Part shown: positions 1-8,987 of the stretch, one piece after another | Layout of the letters: each line of letters starts with the position of its first letter | How positions within the stretch are numbered: the first letter of the stretch is position 1 | From: CAWAND01 sp963783335 | GTDB lineage: Bacteria; Chloroflexota; Anaerolineae; Anaerolineales; E44-bin32 | Length of the DNA stretch: 64,000 nt | Reading direction: 5' to 3' | Assembly: GCA_963783335.1 (NCBI GenBank) | Contig: CAWAND010000002.1 | Location: 62,001 to 126,000 of the forward strand | Made by a program: the position numbers and the translations under genes | The notes under the pieces: generated by a model | Seen by the model: the letters and a program-made list of their open reading frames with translations, nothing else | What the model was told of the DNA's origin: nothing | The model's database searches: none

Positions 1-1
1 C

Positions 2-1345
2 GTGAATGGCAAGCTGGCGGTCGGCTCATCCACGGTTGGGAACAAGTCCCTCACCGTGTCAGGTGTGATCGACTTCGTCGGCGCCGGGACGGTGCACAAC
101 TACTTCAGCCAGGGCGGCGGTAACAATATGCAGATCAACACCAACGTGGATGAGGCCAACACGGTCGGCGATGCCTCGAACAGCCAGTGGAAGCTGGTCC
201 TGGGGTCATCGTTGGACCAGTTCAGTATCCGCCGCTCGCCCGCCGGAGGCACCTACAATGAGGACGCCCTGTTCTTCATCAACGGCGCTACGGGGAACGT
301 CGGCATCGCCACGGTTGATACCGGCAATGGGGCGAGCATCCCCTTCACACCGTTTGCAAAACTGCATGTACAGACAGATACAGGCACCGCCGTGCGAGGG
401 CAAGCAAGTGCGACCAGCGGGGTCGGGGTGGACGGCTTCGCCTCAGCCGCCAGTGGCGCCACGTTCGGTGTCTTCGGGCAGAGTGATTCCCCAAATGGCT
501 ATGGCGTAGAAGGCTACGCGTCCTCCGCTGACGGCACCAGCACCGGCGTCTTGGGAAGAGCCAATTCCACGTTCGGCCTCGGTGTCCACGGCTATGCCTC
601 AGCCAGCTCTGGGGAAACCTACGGCGTGTTCGGGCGGAGTGACTCCCCAAACGGCACCGCTGTCTTCGGGTACGGATATGCCGTCTCCGGTCCCGCCATT
701 GGTGTCTTCGGGAAGACCGAATCCACCAACGGCACCGCGCTTCAAGGGTATGCCGTGGCAACGACGGGCACCAACTATGGTCTCTACGCGACGACCTTTT
801 CGTCGGGGGGCTATGCGGGCTATTTCTCCGGCAACGTCCATGTGAACGGCACCCTCTCCAAGACGGCCGGATCCTTCAAGATCGACGATCCGCTGGATCC
901 GAGTCACAAGTACCTCCAGCACTCTTTCGTCGAGAGCCCGGACATGATGGATGTTTACAATGGCAACGTGACGCTGGATGACAACGGGGAGGCCGTGGTG
1001 ACGATGCCGGATTGGTTCCAGTCACTCAACGAAGACTTTCGCTATCAGCTGACTCCTATGGGCGATGCCATGCCTAATCTTCACCTGGCCGATCCGATTG
1101 CCGACAACCAGTTCAGCATTGCCGGTGGAACGCCGGGCGGCCAGGTGTCATGGCAGGTGACCGGCATCCGGCACGACCCCTATGCCGAAGCGCACCGCAT
1201 CCAGGTGGTGGTCGATAAGCCAGCGGACGAGCAAGGGACATATCTGTATCCCGACCTGTATGGCCAGCCGGCCAGCAAGGGCCTCGACCATGCCATGAAT
1301 GCGCGGCTGGGCCGGGACTTCGAATCAGCCGCCGGCGACCCCTGA
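2..1345 (+). CDS. Secreted fibre-like repeat protein F1, C-terminal type A (5' end outside window)
   Basis: First of eight related genes. The frame is open from the window edge and lines up with the others from the NGKLAVGSS segment on, so the signal peptide and about the first 55 residues lie upstream. Domains seen: a conserved head of about 110 residues (VIDFVGAGTVHNYFSQ, then WKLVLGSSLDQFSIRR); a GNVGIAT...PFAKLHV segment like the one that precedes shafts in phage-tail-fibre-like proteins; roughly five 26-residue Gly-rich repeats of the pattern GxGVxGYASATTGxxYGVFGxSxSxx; and a type A C-terminal domain (FKIDDPLDP, KYLQHSFVESPDMM, VSWQVTGIRHDPY). No membrane anchor or catalytic motif is seen. 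It is probably a secreted, possibly trimeric, surface fibre; the function is unknown. Confidence 0.75.
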   Translation: MNGKLAVGSSTVGNKSLTVSGVIDFVGAGTVHNYFSQGGGNNMQINTNVDEANTVGDASNSQWKLVLGSSLDQFSIRRSPAGGTYNEDALFFINGATGNVGIATVDTGNGASIPFTPFAKLHVQTDTGTAVRGQASATSGVGVDGFASAASGATFGVFGQSDSPNGYGVEGYASSADGTSTGVLGRANSTFGLGVHGYASASSGETYGVFGRSDSPNGTAVFGYGYAVSGPAIGVFGKTESTNGTALQGYAVATTGTNYGLYATTFSSGGYAGYFSGNVHVNGTLSKTAGSFKIDDPLDPSHKYLQHSFVESPDMMDVYNGNVTLDDNGEAVVTMPDWFQSLNEDFRYQLTPMGDAMPNLHLADPIADNQFSIAGGTPGGQVSWQVTGIRHDPYAEAHRIQVVVDKPADEQGTYLYPDLYGQPASKGLDHAMNARLGRDFESAAGDP

Positions 1346-1728
1346 CTTGAACGGCGGGCAGTAGGCAGGACAGACGATGGACTCTTCCATCAGGTCCGGC
1401 AGCTACTACACCGTCAGGCGCGTGGAGGCTGCCGCCATCTGTCGTCATGGCTCCTTGCGTGCGATGAACGGCAAGTGGATCTGCTGAGCATCTCGCCTCG
1501 TTTCCCTTCTGTAGGTCATCCATGTTGCGTTGCTAACAACCTGGGGTGAGGCTATCCTTTGGGGAGGCTTGACCCACAGCATGGCTGCGGTATGGCCAAG
1601 GTGGATCGCGGGACAGTGGACCTCGCCGCCTCGATCCCGATGAATGCGTTCGGGGAAGGCTGGCGGCAGTCTGCGTGCGGTGCGAGCAGCCGTCGAGCGA
1701 CGTGACTTTCGCAGAGGAGCTTCAATCC
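1346..1728. other. Intergenic stretch, no gene recognised
   Basis: About 380 bases between F1 and the TPR membrane protein. I see no convincing coding frame, RNA gene or strong hairpin. The last 16 bases hold the GAGGAG ribosome-binding site of the next gene. Confidence 0.4.
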
Positions 1729-3912
1729 ATGCCAAGCACCAAGAAGACCATAGAAGAGGGCAACCGGTCGAGCAGGCTGGTTTCAGCCATCGGCGTCCTA
1801 CGCGATCACTGGATGCTGTTGATTCCCACACTGATCGTTATTTTGCTTTACCTGCCAGCTGTAAACTATTCCCTGGTATGGGACGACACCATCTTCCTGC
1901 GTGACATGCCGAACTACAGGGACCCGGCACTCTGGCTGCCGTCCCTGTTTCACGCCTTCGTCCTGTCTCCAAACTACTTCCGTCCGCTGGCCCTTCTCAC
2001 CTTCGTCGGGGAGATTCACCTGGGGGGCTCGGCGGGATTGTTCCATCTAACCAATATCCTGCTCCACGGTTTGAACACCTTGCTGGTGGTGCTCCTCGTG
2101 CGCCGTCTGACCCAGACGAAGTCTCCAAGTTCAAAGCTCGAACTGTCGTCGATCGGGCCCGCGTTGGCCGCCGGTCTGGTGTACGGTCTGCACCCGGCGC
2201 TCATCGAAGGTGTGGCCTTCATATCGGGCAGGTTTGACTTGTTGATGACAACCTTCCTGCTCCTAGCGCTTCTTGGCGACCTGACCCTGCGAGGCAGGCC
2301 GAGCCGGTCCATGGTCGTCGGGTTGGCCTTTCTTGGGGCTGCTCTGTCGAAAGAGATGGCGGTGGCCTTCGTCCTGGCCCTCCCGTTTTGGCAGGCAGCA
2401 ACGGGGGACTCATCGGTTTCACTACGGCGACGACTGTTCAATCGCGAGTCGATCGAGGTCTACGTGGCGGTCCTTGTCACCGGCCTGACCTATCTGGGCA
2501 TTCGTTTCCTCAGCCTTGGCTATCTGATCGTCCCCAACACGCCCAGCACGCTGCCCAGCGGGACAGTTCTGCAGCACGCTCTCCTTGCGGCCAAATCCCT
2601 CGGCGCCTATATTCTGTTGGCGGTCTGGCCCTTCAACACGCTGTCTCCCATTCACTACACCCAGCTCCCCATTCCCTTGTCTGACCCTACGGCCTGGTTG
2701 TCGGTCGTGGTGGACGTGTTGGTGCTGGTGGGGGTCATTCGCTGGGTGCGCCGTGATTCCGTGATCGGGTGGCTGGCGCTCGGGAGCCTGGTGGCCCTGA
2801 TGCCGGTGATGAATATCCTGCCTCTTGAATTGGGTGGCGGGGCCTTCGTCGCTGAGCGATTCCTGGTCTTCCCCTTGGCCCTGTTTGCGCTGGCTCTTGG
2901 CACCGGCCTTCGGATGCCTTTCGGGCAGCTGGCGAGCTCGTTGGCGTCGGAGACGCGCGTCCTGTGGTCGGTGCCCTGGGTGTGGCTTGCGCTGGCTGCC
3001 GTGACGATCCAATTGACCCTGCCCAACTGGCAATCCGATTTGACCCTCTGGCATTGGGGTGCTGTCCGTGCCCCCCAATCCTCCACGCCCTACGCCAACC
3101 TCTCTCTTCAATACGCTCTTTCGGGTCAAGATGACGCTGCGCTTCAGTTTGCACAGCAGGCCGTCAATCTGGACCCCAACAACTCGGATGCCTGGGATGA
3201 TGCTGGCCTGGCCCTTTTTCACAAGGGGGATTACGCCAACGCCGAAGCGGCCTTCACCAAGGCCACCCAACTTCAGCCTCAGAATGCCTTGTACTGGAGC
3301 AACCTGGCGGGGGCGCAGCGTGAACAAGGCAATCTGGCCCAAGCCGAAGACACGCTCGTAAGTCATGCCTTAAAGCTCAATCCCAGTCTGCCGTCTGGTC
3401 AGCTCAATCTCGGTATTGTCTACCTGAAAGCGGATCGCCCAGACTTGGCGCTGCAGCATCTGAATGCCGCTATGCGCCTGCTTCCACCTGGCCAGAACTC
3501 ACAGGTTCAGACATTCTTAGATCAGGCCAAAGATCCCAATCGGTGGCTGAGCCTTGGTGAACAGCTCCTCCAGAGCGGGGAGAACGACAACGCGCAGCAG
3601 GCTTTTCTTCAAGCGCGGCAGTTGGGTGCCACCAGCGCCGACGTCGCTGTGGCTATCAGCGGCGCCTACATTCAGATGCAGGATTGGCAGAATGCCAACG
3701 GCGTGCTCAATCAGGCGCTTCAGCAATCGCCCGACGACGCTCGTTTGTACAACAATCTTGGGATTGTGGCACGTGAGCAGGGAGATACCGGAAAAGCCCG
3801 CCAGTACTTCAGCCGGGCGGTCGAACTGGACCCGAATTCCGCTCAGGCGAAACAGAACCTGGACGCCCTCTCGGGATCCGCCCCTGAGCCGACTCCGACA
3901 CCTGCGCCCTGA
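1729..3912 (+). CDS. Polytopic membrane protein with C-terminal TPR repeats (TMTC/O-mannosyltransferase-like)
   Basis: 727 residues from an ATG preceded by GAGGAG; an in-frame GTG 18 codons upstream has no better site. The first ~430 residues hold a run of hydrophobic segments. An early VWDDTIFLRD motif on an outer loop and the GLHPALIEGVAFISGRFDLL segment are typical of GT-C/TMTC-like membrane glycosyltransferases. The last ~280 residues are tandem TPR helices (for example AVNLDPNNSDAWDDAGLALF and RAVELDPNSAQAKQNLDAL) and a short Pro/Thr tail. This architecture is known from TMTC-type proteins that transfer sugars to secreted proteins. A link to glycosylation of the neighbouring secreted F proteins is inference only. 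Confidence 0.72.
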   Translation: MPSTKKTIEEGNRSSRLVSAIGVLRDHWMLLIPTLIVILLYLPAVNYSLVWDDTIFLRDMPNYRDPALWLPSLFHAFVLSPNYFRPLALLTFVGEIHLGGSAGLFHLTNILLHGLNTLLVVLLVRRLTQTKSPSSKLELSSIGPALAAGLVYGLHPALIEGVAFISGRFDLLMTTFLLLALLGDLTLRGRPSRSMVVGLAFLGAALSKEMAVAFVLALPFWQAATGDSSVSLRRRLFNRESIEVYVAVLVTGLTYLGIRFLSLGYLIVPNTPSTLPSGTVLQHALLAAKSLGAYILLAVWPFNTLSPIHYTQLPIPLSDPTAWLSVVVDVLVLVGVIRWVRRDSVIGWLALGSLVALMPVMNILPLELGGGAFVAERFLVFPLALFALALGTGLRMPFGQLASSLASETRVLWSVPWVWLALAAVTIQLTLPNWQSDLTLWHWGAVRAPQSSTPYANLSLQYALSGQDDAALQFAQQAVNLDPNNSDAWDDAGLALFHKGDYANAEAAFTKATQLQPQNALYWSNLAGAQREQGNLAQAEDTLVSHALKLNPSLPSGQLNLGIVYLKADRPDLALQHLNAAMRLLPPGQNSQVQTFLDQAKDPNRWLSLGEQLLQSGENDNAQQAFLQARQLGATSADVAVAISGAYIQMQDWQNANGVLNQALQQSPDDARLYNNLGIVAREQGDTGKARQYFSRAVELDPNSAQAKQNLDALSGSAPEPTPTPAP

Positions 3913-4028
3913 GCCATCCTTTGCGCCAAGACCGGCCCGTCTCCCTGATCAGGGGTCCGTGGACGAGGAGTCGCCGGTCGCTTGACAATGGACTGCCCGG
4001 GCGCTCTGCGTGCGGGCCGCGGTTTGCC

Positions 4029-4265
4029 TCAGTGTTCGGGATCCGGGGAGTGAGCGGTTAACCCTTCCGGTCGCTGATCTTGAGACCTGGTTGGCCTCGG
4101 GGCCACGTGATGGACAACCAGATGGATCCCGAACAGGAAGATGTATATGCCGACGGCGGCACCGAAATACTGCTTCCAGCCGATGACGACCGAGTTGGCG
4201 CCAATCCCGATCAGATCGGCCGCCATGGATATCGCGAAGATGATGGCGCCCACGACCATCAGCAC
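4029..4265 (-). CDS. Small two-helix membrane protein, hypothetical
   Basis: 78 residues from a GTG (Met-Leu-Met-Val-Val-Gly start). Two hydrophobic stretches are seen (VVGAIIFAISMAADLIGIGA and YFGAAVGIYIFLFGIHLVV), followed by a charged tail. It is convergent with the TPR membrane gene and lies just before the insertion sequence. No clear Shine-Dalgarno is seen and no family is recognised. It could be a small membrane protein of the two-TM DUF type. Confidence 0.45.
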   Translation of the reverse strand: MLMVVGAIIFAISMAADLIGIGANSVVIGWKQYFGAAVGIYIFLFGIHLVVHHVAPRPTRSQDQRPEGLTAHSPDPEH

Positions 4266-4404
4266 AATGCTCTAAATCCTTACGTCCATACTCGCATCCC
4301 TTTCTTTGTGGCTTCCCTTTCTCCTCAAGAATAGTAGCAGAACTCTCTCCGCGATGTGCGGCGCCGATCCGCGCCCACCATCACTTGTCCGAACAGGCTG
4401 AATA

Positions 4405-5519
4405 AGTTCAGATACATGTGAGACAGTAGCGAAGGAAAACAATTGGAGCCATCCTTGAGTGCGCTGAACACGAAAGGAGGCTCCAATGCGGATAGTAGGA
4501 CTACCCAGCCCATTTTACTATGCTTCCCAAATCCGACCTGTCGAGATGAGCGAAAATGGGCGGCAGCGATTGTGGCGGCTGAAAGCCTGGGAGCGACTGC
4601 GAGCGGAGGGGTTTTGCGCCCAGAAAGCGGCCGACATTCTGAAGGTGCCACGATCCACGTTGTACCGCTGGCAGAAGAGGGTAGATCAGCGGGGCTTGAT
4701 CGGCCTGGAAGACGGGGATCGGCGGCCGAAGCGGGTGCGGCGACCGCAGTGGAGCCCGGAGTTGGCGGAAGCGGTGTTGGCGTTGCGGGAGAGGCACCCC
4801 GGGATGGGGAAGGAGAAGCTGTGGGTGCTGCTGCGGCGGCAGGGGATGTATACATCGATCTCCACCGTGGGACGGATCCTGAAACGATTGAAGGCTCGCG
4901 GCGTCTTGCGAGAGCCACCCCGGAACGGGATCACAAAGCGGAAACGCCGCCTGATACGCCCCTACGCCACCCGCAAGCCCAAGTCGTACCAGGCAAAGCA
5001 ACCGGGGGATCTGGTGCAGGTGGACACCCTGGATGTGCGTCCGCTGCCGAACGTTCACTTCAAGCAGTTCACCGCCCGGGATATGGTCTCGCGCTGGGAC
5101 GTAGTGGAAGCGTACCGCAGCGCCACCGCCCGCAACGCCAGTTCGTTTCTGGATACCCTTATCGAGCGGTCTCCCTACCCGGTGAAGGCCGTCCAGGTCG
5201 ACGGGGGCAGCGAGTTCCAGGCCGATTTCGAACTGGCGTGCGCCGAGAAGGGCATCCGGCTCTTCGTCCTTCCGCCTCGATCCCCGAAGCTGAACGGCCA
5301 CGTGGAGCGGGCCCAGCGCACACATACGGAAGAGTTCTATGATCTGTACATGGGGGAGCTGGACTTGAAGAGCGTGAATGCAGCCTTGCGGGAATGGGAA
5401 GACTTCTACAACGCCGTTCGACCCCATCATTCGCTTGATCTTAGAACACCTGCAGAGTACCTTTATGAAGACCACTCAAAGTTGGCTCCCATTCCAAAAC
5501 CGTCTCATATGTCCTGAAC
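4405..5519 (+). mobile_element. IS481-like insertion sequence, apparently complete
   Basis: About 1.1 kb with one transposase gene. Imperfect terminal inverted repeats are visible: GTTCAGATACATGTGAGAC at 4406 and, inverted, the end at 5499-5519 (reverse complement GTTCAGGACATATGAGACGGT). Directly outside them GAATA occurs at 4400-4404 and again at 5520-5524, a possible 5-bp target duplication (one base of asymmetry on the left). The intact frame, the paired ends and the possible duplication suggest a recent insertion. It sits between the small membrane protein and F2 and may have displaced the natural F2 upstream region. Confidence 0.75.
4486..5517 (+). CDS. IS481-type DDE transposase
   Basis: 343 residues from an ATG with a strong AAAGGAGG site. 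The N-terminal half carries helix-turn-helix regions (AADILKVPRSTLYRWQKR and STVGRILKRLKARGV). The C-terminal half is an rve integrase core with the acidic triad visible: Asp in VQVDTLDVR, Asp in VQVDGGSEF, and Glu in NGHVERAQRT. The end (YNAVRPHHSLDLRTPAEYL) is the usual tail of IS3/IS481-group transposases. It is a single frame without the programmed shift of IS3, which supports IS481-like. The gene is intact and probably active. It catalyses transposition of the surrounding element. Confidence 0.88.
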   Translation: MRIVGLPSPFYYASQIRPVEMSENGRQRLWRLKAWERLRAEGFCAQKAADILKVPRSTLYRWQKRVDQRGLIGLEDGDRRPKRVRRPQWSPELAEAVLALRERHPGMGKEKLWVLLRRQGMYTSISTVGRILKRLKARGVLREPPRNGITKRKRRLIRPYATRKPKSYQAKQPGDLVQVDTLDVRPLPNVHFKQFTARDMVSRWDVVEAYRSATARNASSFLDTLIERSPYPVKAVQVDGGSEFQADFELACAEKGIRLFVLPPRSPKLNGHVERAQRTHTEEFYDLYMGELDLKSVNAALREWEDFYNAVRPHHSLDLRTPAEYLYEDHSKLAPIPKPSHMS

Positions 5520-5531
5520 GAATACACAGGC

Positions 5532-5560
5532 TTGAACCCCCATCGGAAAGACGGTAAAGT
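5532..5560 (+). promoter_or_regulatory. Candidate promoter of F2
   Basis: TTGAAC, a 17-base spacer, then TAAAGT, beginning 13 bases beyond the right end of the insertion sequence and about 110 bases before the F2 start. This differs from the TATACT motif shared by F6-F8. Confidence 0.35.
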
Positions 5561-5670
5561 GAGGTTGCCAGCCTAGCACCTCCATCAGCGCCACCGGCGC
5601 CCCTCATGTTCCGCCGTCTGAGAGACAAGTGGGTTTCCCAGATACCGTCACACCTCACAAGGAGAGGGCA

Positions 5671-7191
5671 ATGTCCAACCTCACGCCTTTCTTCCGTCGG
5701 TCCCGCTTTATCTTGCTCGTCGTCCTTTGTCTTGCGGCGCTGACGGCGACGTCGGTCTTCGCCAGCGGTGTCCCTTCGCCTGCCCTGGCGACGGATGTCA
5801 TTGGCGATCCGGACGCCGCGGTGGCGGGCAAGTTTGCGGTCGGCTCGTCGTCGGTGGGATCCAAGGCGTTGACCGTCTCCGGGGTGATCGACTTCGTCGG
5901 CACGGGGACGGTGCACAACTACTTCTCGCAGGGGGGCGGGAACAACATGCAGATCAACACCAACGTGGACGAGGCCAACGCGGTTGGGGATGCCTCCAAG
6001 AGCCAATGGAAACTGGTTCTCGGTTCGTCGCTTGACCAGTTCAGCATCCGCCGCTCACCGGCTGGCGGAACCTACAATGAAGATGCCCTGTTATGGATCG
6101 AGGGCTCGACCGGCCGGGTGGGGATCGCCACGGTGGACACAAGCAACGGCGCCTCGATCCCGTTCAGCCTTGGGGCGAAGCTTGATGTAGAAACGGACTC
6201 CGGTACGGCGGTTCGTGGCACCTCAACCGACCCCTATGGCGGAGAGGGCGTGATTGGCGCCGTCGACACGTCGAACGGTGATGGGGTCCTCGGGGTTGCA
6301 TCGAATACCGTCGGTCCTTCCAACGGCGTACGAGCCGAGGCCGCGTCCACGGAAGGCACTGGCGTGTCCAGCCTCGCCTCCGCCTCGTCTGGCACAACCT
6401 ACGCCTTCTACGGGCAGAACGCTTCCACAAGCGGCTATGGCGCGTACATCTGGGCGACGGCTTCCACGGGGACGCCTACAGGAGTTTATGGCATCAGTTC
6501 GTCCACAAGCGGCACAGGTGTTCGAGGCGTCTCCTCGCCGACGACGGGCAATGGCAAAGGGGTCTGGGGTCAAGCCAACTCGACAACCGGGATTGCCGTC
6601 TACGGCTACGCTGGGGCCACTACTGGCTCCAACTATGGCGTCTATGGTTGGACGCACTCGACCGGTGGCCGCGGAGTTTATGGCTACGCATCGGCCTCCA
6701 GCGGCACCAACTATGGCGTCTATGGGCAGTCCAATTCCGGGAGCGGGTACGGCGTTTACTCCTACGGCAACCTGTACGCCGATGGGGATTTCACTGCCAC
6801 GGGCTACAAGTCCGCCATCGTCGACACGCAGGATTATGGCTGGCGCACGCTGTACGCTGTGGAGAGCCCGCAGAACTGGTTCGAGGACTTCGGCCAGGCG
6901 ACGCTTGCCTCGGGCGAGGGGGTCGTGTCGATCGACCCGATCTTCGCCCAGACGGTCAACCTGGACCAGCCCTACCATGTGTTCCTGACGCCGAGGGGGG
7001 ACTGCGGGTTGTACGTGGCCGAACAGACCCCCACCTCATTCACCGTCCGGGCGCTGACCGGAGCGGCCTGCGACATCGATTTCGACTACCGTATCATCGC
7101 CTCGCGGCGGGACTACGAAGACCTGCGCTTGAAGCCGGCCGATGATCCAGTGGAGGTTGCCGCCAGCCTGGAAGCCCCCGCCGTGCCTTAA
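5671..7191 (+). CDS. Secreted fibre-like repeat protein F2, C-terminal type B
   Basis: 506 residues, intact. The ATG follows AAGGAGAGGGCA; an upstream in-frame ATG at 5629 lacks a site. The signal peptide is clear (FILLVVLCLAALTATSVFASG). Next come the family head (GVIDFVGTGTVHNYFSQ, SSLDQFSIRR), the GRVGIAT...LGAKLDV segment, and about seven Gly-rich repeats with alternating YGVYG and GVxGYASATTG half-units. The C-terminal type B domain has DTQDYGWRTLYAVESPQNW, VNLDQPYHVFLTPRGD and FDYRIIASRRDYEDLRLKP. Types A and B follow a similar order of motifs (VESP, GEAVV, a terminal basic region) and are probably distant homologues. A secreted surface fibre is inferred. Confidence 0.8.
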   Translation: MSNLTPFFRRSRFILLVVLCLAALTATSVFASGVPSPALATDVIGDPDAAVAGKFAVGSSSVGSKALTVSGVIDFVGTGTVHNYFSQGGGNNMQINTNVDEANAVGDASKSQWKLVLGSSLDQFSIRRSPAGGTYNEDALLWIEGSTGRVGIATVDTSNGASIPFSLGAKLDVETDSGTAVRGTSTDPYGGEGVIGAVDTSNGDGVLGVASNTVGPSNGVRAEAASTEGTGVSSLASASSGTTYAFYGQNASTSGYGAYIWATASTGTPTGVYGISSSTSGTGVRGVSSPTTGNGKGVWGQANSTTGIAVYGYAGATTGSNYGVYGWTHSTGGRGVYGYASASSGTNYGVYGQSNSGSGYGVYSYGNLYADGDFTATGYKSAIVDTQDYGWRTLYAVESPQNWFEDFGQATLASGEGVVSIDPIFAQTVNLDQPYHVFLTPRGDCGLYVAEQTPTSFTVRALTGAACDIDFDYRIIASRRDYEDLRLKPADDPVEVAASLEAPAVP

Positions 7192-7882
7192 GAGCCATCC
7201 GCTCAGCAAAGCTGGGTCAGGCTGGATAGGGGGATGATCCGGGTGAATCTGACTTTTTGGTATTGATCGACCGGAAGGGCGGGCGCCCGCCAGCCGACGT
7301 TGGCCGCCCCCACAAGTCTGGCTATCCTGCTGAATGAGTGTAGACTCAGGGTTCTAGCAGGGTGCCCTATCCTGGCGTCAATCTCCCTGACCGATCCGAT
7401 CACGGACTTGTGCAGACTGAGCCGTCCCAACTTTGGGACGGTTGGGTCTATCTAGGCCATCATCCCAAGGAGTATGTCATGTTCACCCTCGTGCAGAGCT
7501 TGAAACATTCTCGTTTGGTTGTCCTGATCGTTTTGTGCGTGGCGGCGCTGACAGCCACCACGGTCTTCGCCAGCGGGCCGGCCTCACCCTCGTTTGCCAC
7601 CACGGTGTATGGCAATCCCGACGCAGCCGTGAACGGCAAGCTGGCGGTCGGGTCGTCGTCTGTTGGCTCCAAATCGCTCACCGTATCCGGCGTGATCGAC
7701 TTCGTCGGGGGCGGAACGGTGCACAACTACTTCTCGCAGGGGGGCGGGAACAATATGCAGATCAACACCAATGTGGATGAGGCGAATGCTGTGGGCGACG
7801 CGTCGAAAAGCCAGTGGAAGCTGGTGCTGGGTTCGTCGCTGGACCAGTTCAGCATCCGCCGCTCACCGGCGGGCGGGACCTA
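7082..7882 (+). repeat. Large direct repeat, copy 1 (end of F2, spacer, start of F3)
   Basis: About 800 bases that recur at about 8877-9675, offset near 1794 bases. The unit runs from the last ~110 bases of one type B gene through the spacer and leader into the conserved head of the next gene. The coding ends and leader are near-identical; the middle of the spacer has substitutions. This is consistent with tandem gene duplication or unequal recombination. Confidence 0.75.
7422..7441 (+). promoter_or_regulatory. Leader hairpin upstream of F3
   Basis: CCGTCCCA-ACTT-TGGGACGG, a perfect 8-bp stem (9 with a 2-base loop), about 37 bases before the F3 start. It is not followed by a T run, so it is more likely an mRNA leader structure than a terminator. 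The same hairpin precedes F4. Confidence 0.5.
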
Positions 7883-8987
7883 CAACGAAGACGCCTTGTT
7901 CTTCATCGATGGCGACACAGGGAACGTCGGAATCGCCACTGTTGATACGGGCAACGGTGCCTCCATTTCCTTTAGCCCTTCGGCCAAGCTGGATGTGGAG
8001 GCGGATTCGGGCATCAGCGTCCTTGCAATCTCGACCGCTGCCACCGGATTCAACTATGGGGTCTGGGGCCAAAGCGACTCGACCAGCGGCAAGGGTGTGT
8101 ACGGGGCGACGTATTCTTCGACTGGTACCACCTTCGGTGTGTACGGATGGAGTTCATCCACCAGCGGCACCGGGGTATCCGGTCATGTGTCTGCCAGTTC
8201 AGGCAACACCATAGGAGTCTACGGCTTCAGCGGCTCAAACAACGGAACTGGCGTCCAGGGCTACGTGTCCGCGACGACGGGGGCGACGGCCGGCGTCTTT
8301 GGGAGAAGTGACTCCGAAATAGGATTCGGTGTGTACGGCACCACCCATGCCCTCACGGGCAGCAACTACGGCGTGTATGGCGAAAGTCTTTCCATCGGTG
8401 GCACTGGTGTTCATGGCTATGCAAGCTCGACCTCCGGCCTAACGTACGGCGTCTTCGGCGAAACCAGATCCCCAACCGGAAGAGGTGTCGAGGGCTATGC
8501 CTCGGCCACGACGGGAACCAACTACGGGGTGTATGGCTACACTGCTTCAACGGACGGGTATGGGGTTTACTACGTCGGCGGTCTTGCCGGAACCGGCACC
8601 AAGTCGGCCATCGTCGACACGCAGGATTATGGCTGGCGCACGCTGTACGCTGTGGAGAGCCCGCAGAACTGGTTCGAGGACTTCGGGGAGGCGTCTCTCT
8701 CCGCTGGAGAAGCAATCGTCTCAATCGATCCCATCTTCGCCCAGACGGTCAACCTTGACCAACCCTACCATGTGTTCCTGACCCCTCGGGGCGACTTCTG
8801 CAGCCTGTATGTCGCGGAAACGACGTCAACGTCCTTCACGGTCCGCGCCAAAGAGGGGCCTGGTTGCGAAATCACCTTCGACTACCGTATCATCGCCCCG
8901 CGGCGGGACTACGAAGACCTGCGCTTGAAGCCGGCCGATGATCCAGTGGAGGTTGCCGCCAGCCTGGAAGCCCCCGCCGTGCCTTAA
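7479..8987 (+). CDS. Secreted fibre-like repeat protein F3, C-terminal type B
   Basis: 502 residues, intact. The ATG is preceded by CCCAAGGAG; the longer reading frame from 7362 adds 39 residues that look like translated leader. Signal peptide: LVVLIVLCVAALTATTVFASG. The head is nearly identical to F4. The shaft has about seven 26-residue units, for example GTGVSGHVSASSG/NTIGVYGFSGSNN, followed by a GLAGTGTKSAIVDTQDYGW junction and a type B C-terminal domain. That domain's last ~35 residues match F2 exactly at the DNA level. Expected location: exported or cell surface. Confidence 0.8.
   Translation: MFTLVQSLKHSRLVVLIVLCVAALTATTVFASGPASPSFATTVYGNPDAAVNGKLAVGSSSVGSKSLTVSGVIDFVGGGTVHNYFSQGGGNNMQINTNVDEANAVGDASKSQWKLVLGSSLDQFSIRRSPAGGTYNEDALFFIDGDTGNVGIATVDTGNGASISFSPSAKLDVEADSGISVLAISTAATGFNYGVWGQSDSTSGKGVYGATYSSTGTTFGVYGWSSSTSGTGVSGHVSASSGNTIGVYGFSGSNNGTGVQGYVSATTGATAGVFGRSDSEIGFGVYGTTHALTGSNYGVYGESLSIGGTGVHGYASSTSGLTYGVFGETRSPTGRGVEGYASATTGTNYGVYGYTASTDGYGVYYVGGLAGTGTKSAIVDTQDYGWRTLYAVESPQNWFEDFGEASLSAGEAIVSIDPIFAQTVNLDQPYHVFLTPRGDFCSLYVAETTSTSFTVRAKEGPGCEITFDYRIIAPRRDYEDLRLKPADDPVEVAASLEAPAVP

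Noticed and set aside
2422..3366. 314-codon minus-strand frame within the TPR membrane gene
   Set aside because: Shadow frame; the plus strand carries clear TPR motifs.
3950..3962. CCCTGATCAGGG palindrome as terminator of the TPR gene
   Set aside because: It is a short palindrome without loop or T run.
4501..5475. Long minus-strand open frame inside the transposase gene
   Set aside because: Opposite-strand shadow of a clear transposase.
7362..7478. 39-residue N-terminal extension of F3 (and the same before F4 at 9155)
   Set aside because: It reads through the leader hairpin and lacks a start with a ribosome site. The signal peptide begins at the ATG after AAGGAG.
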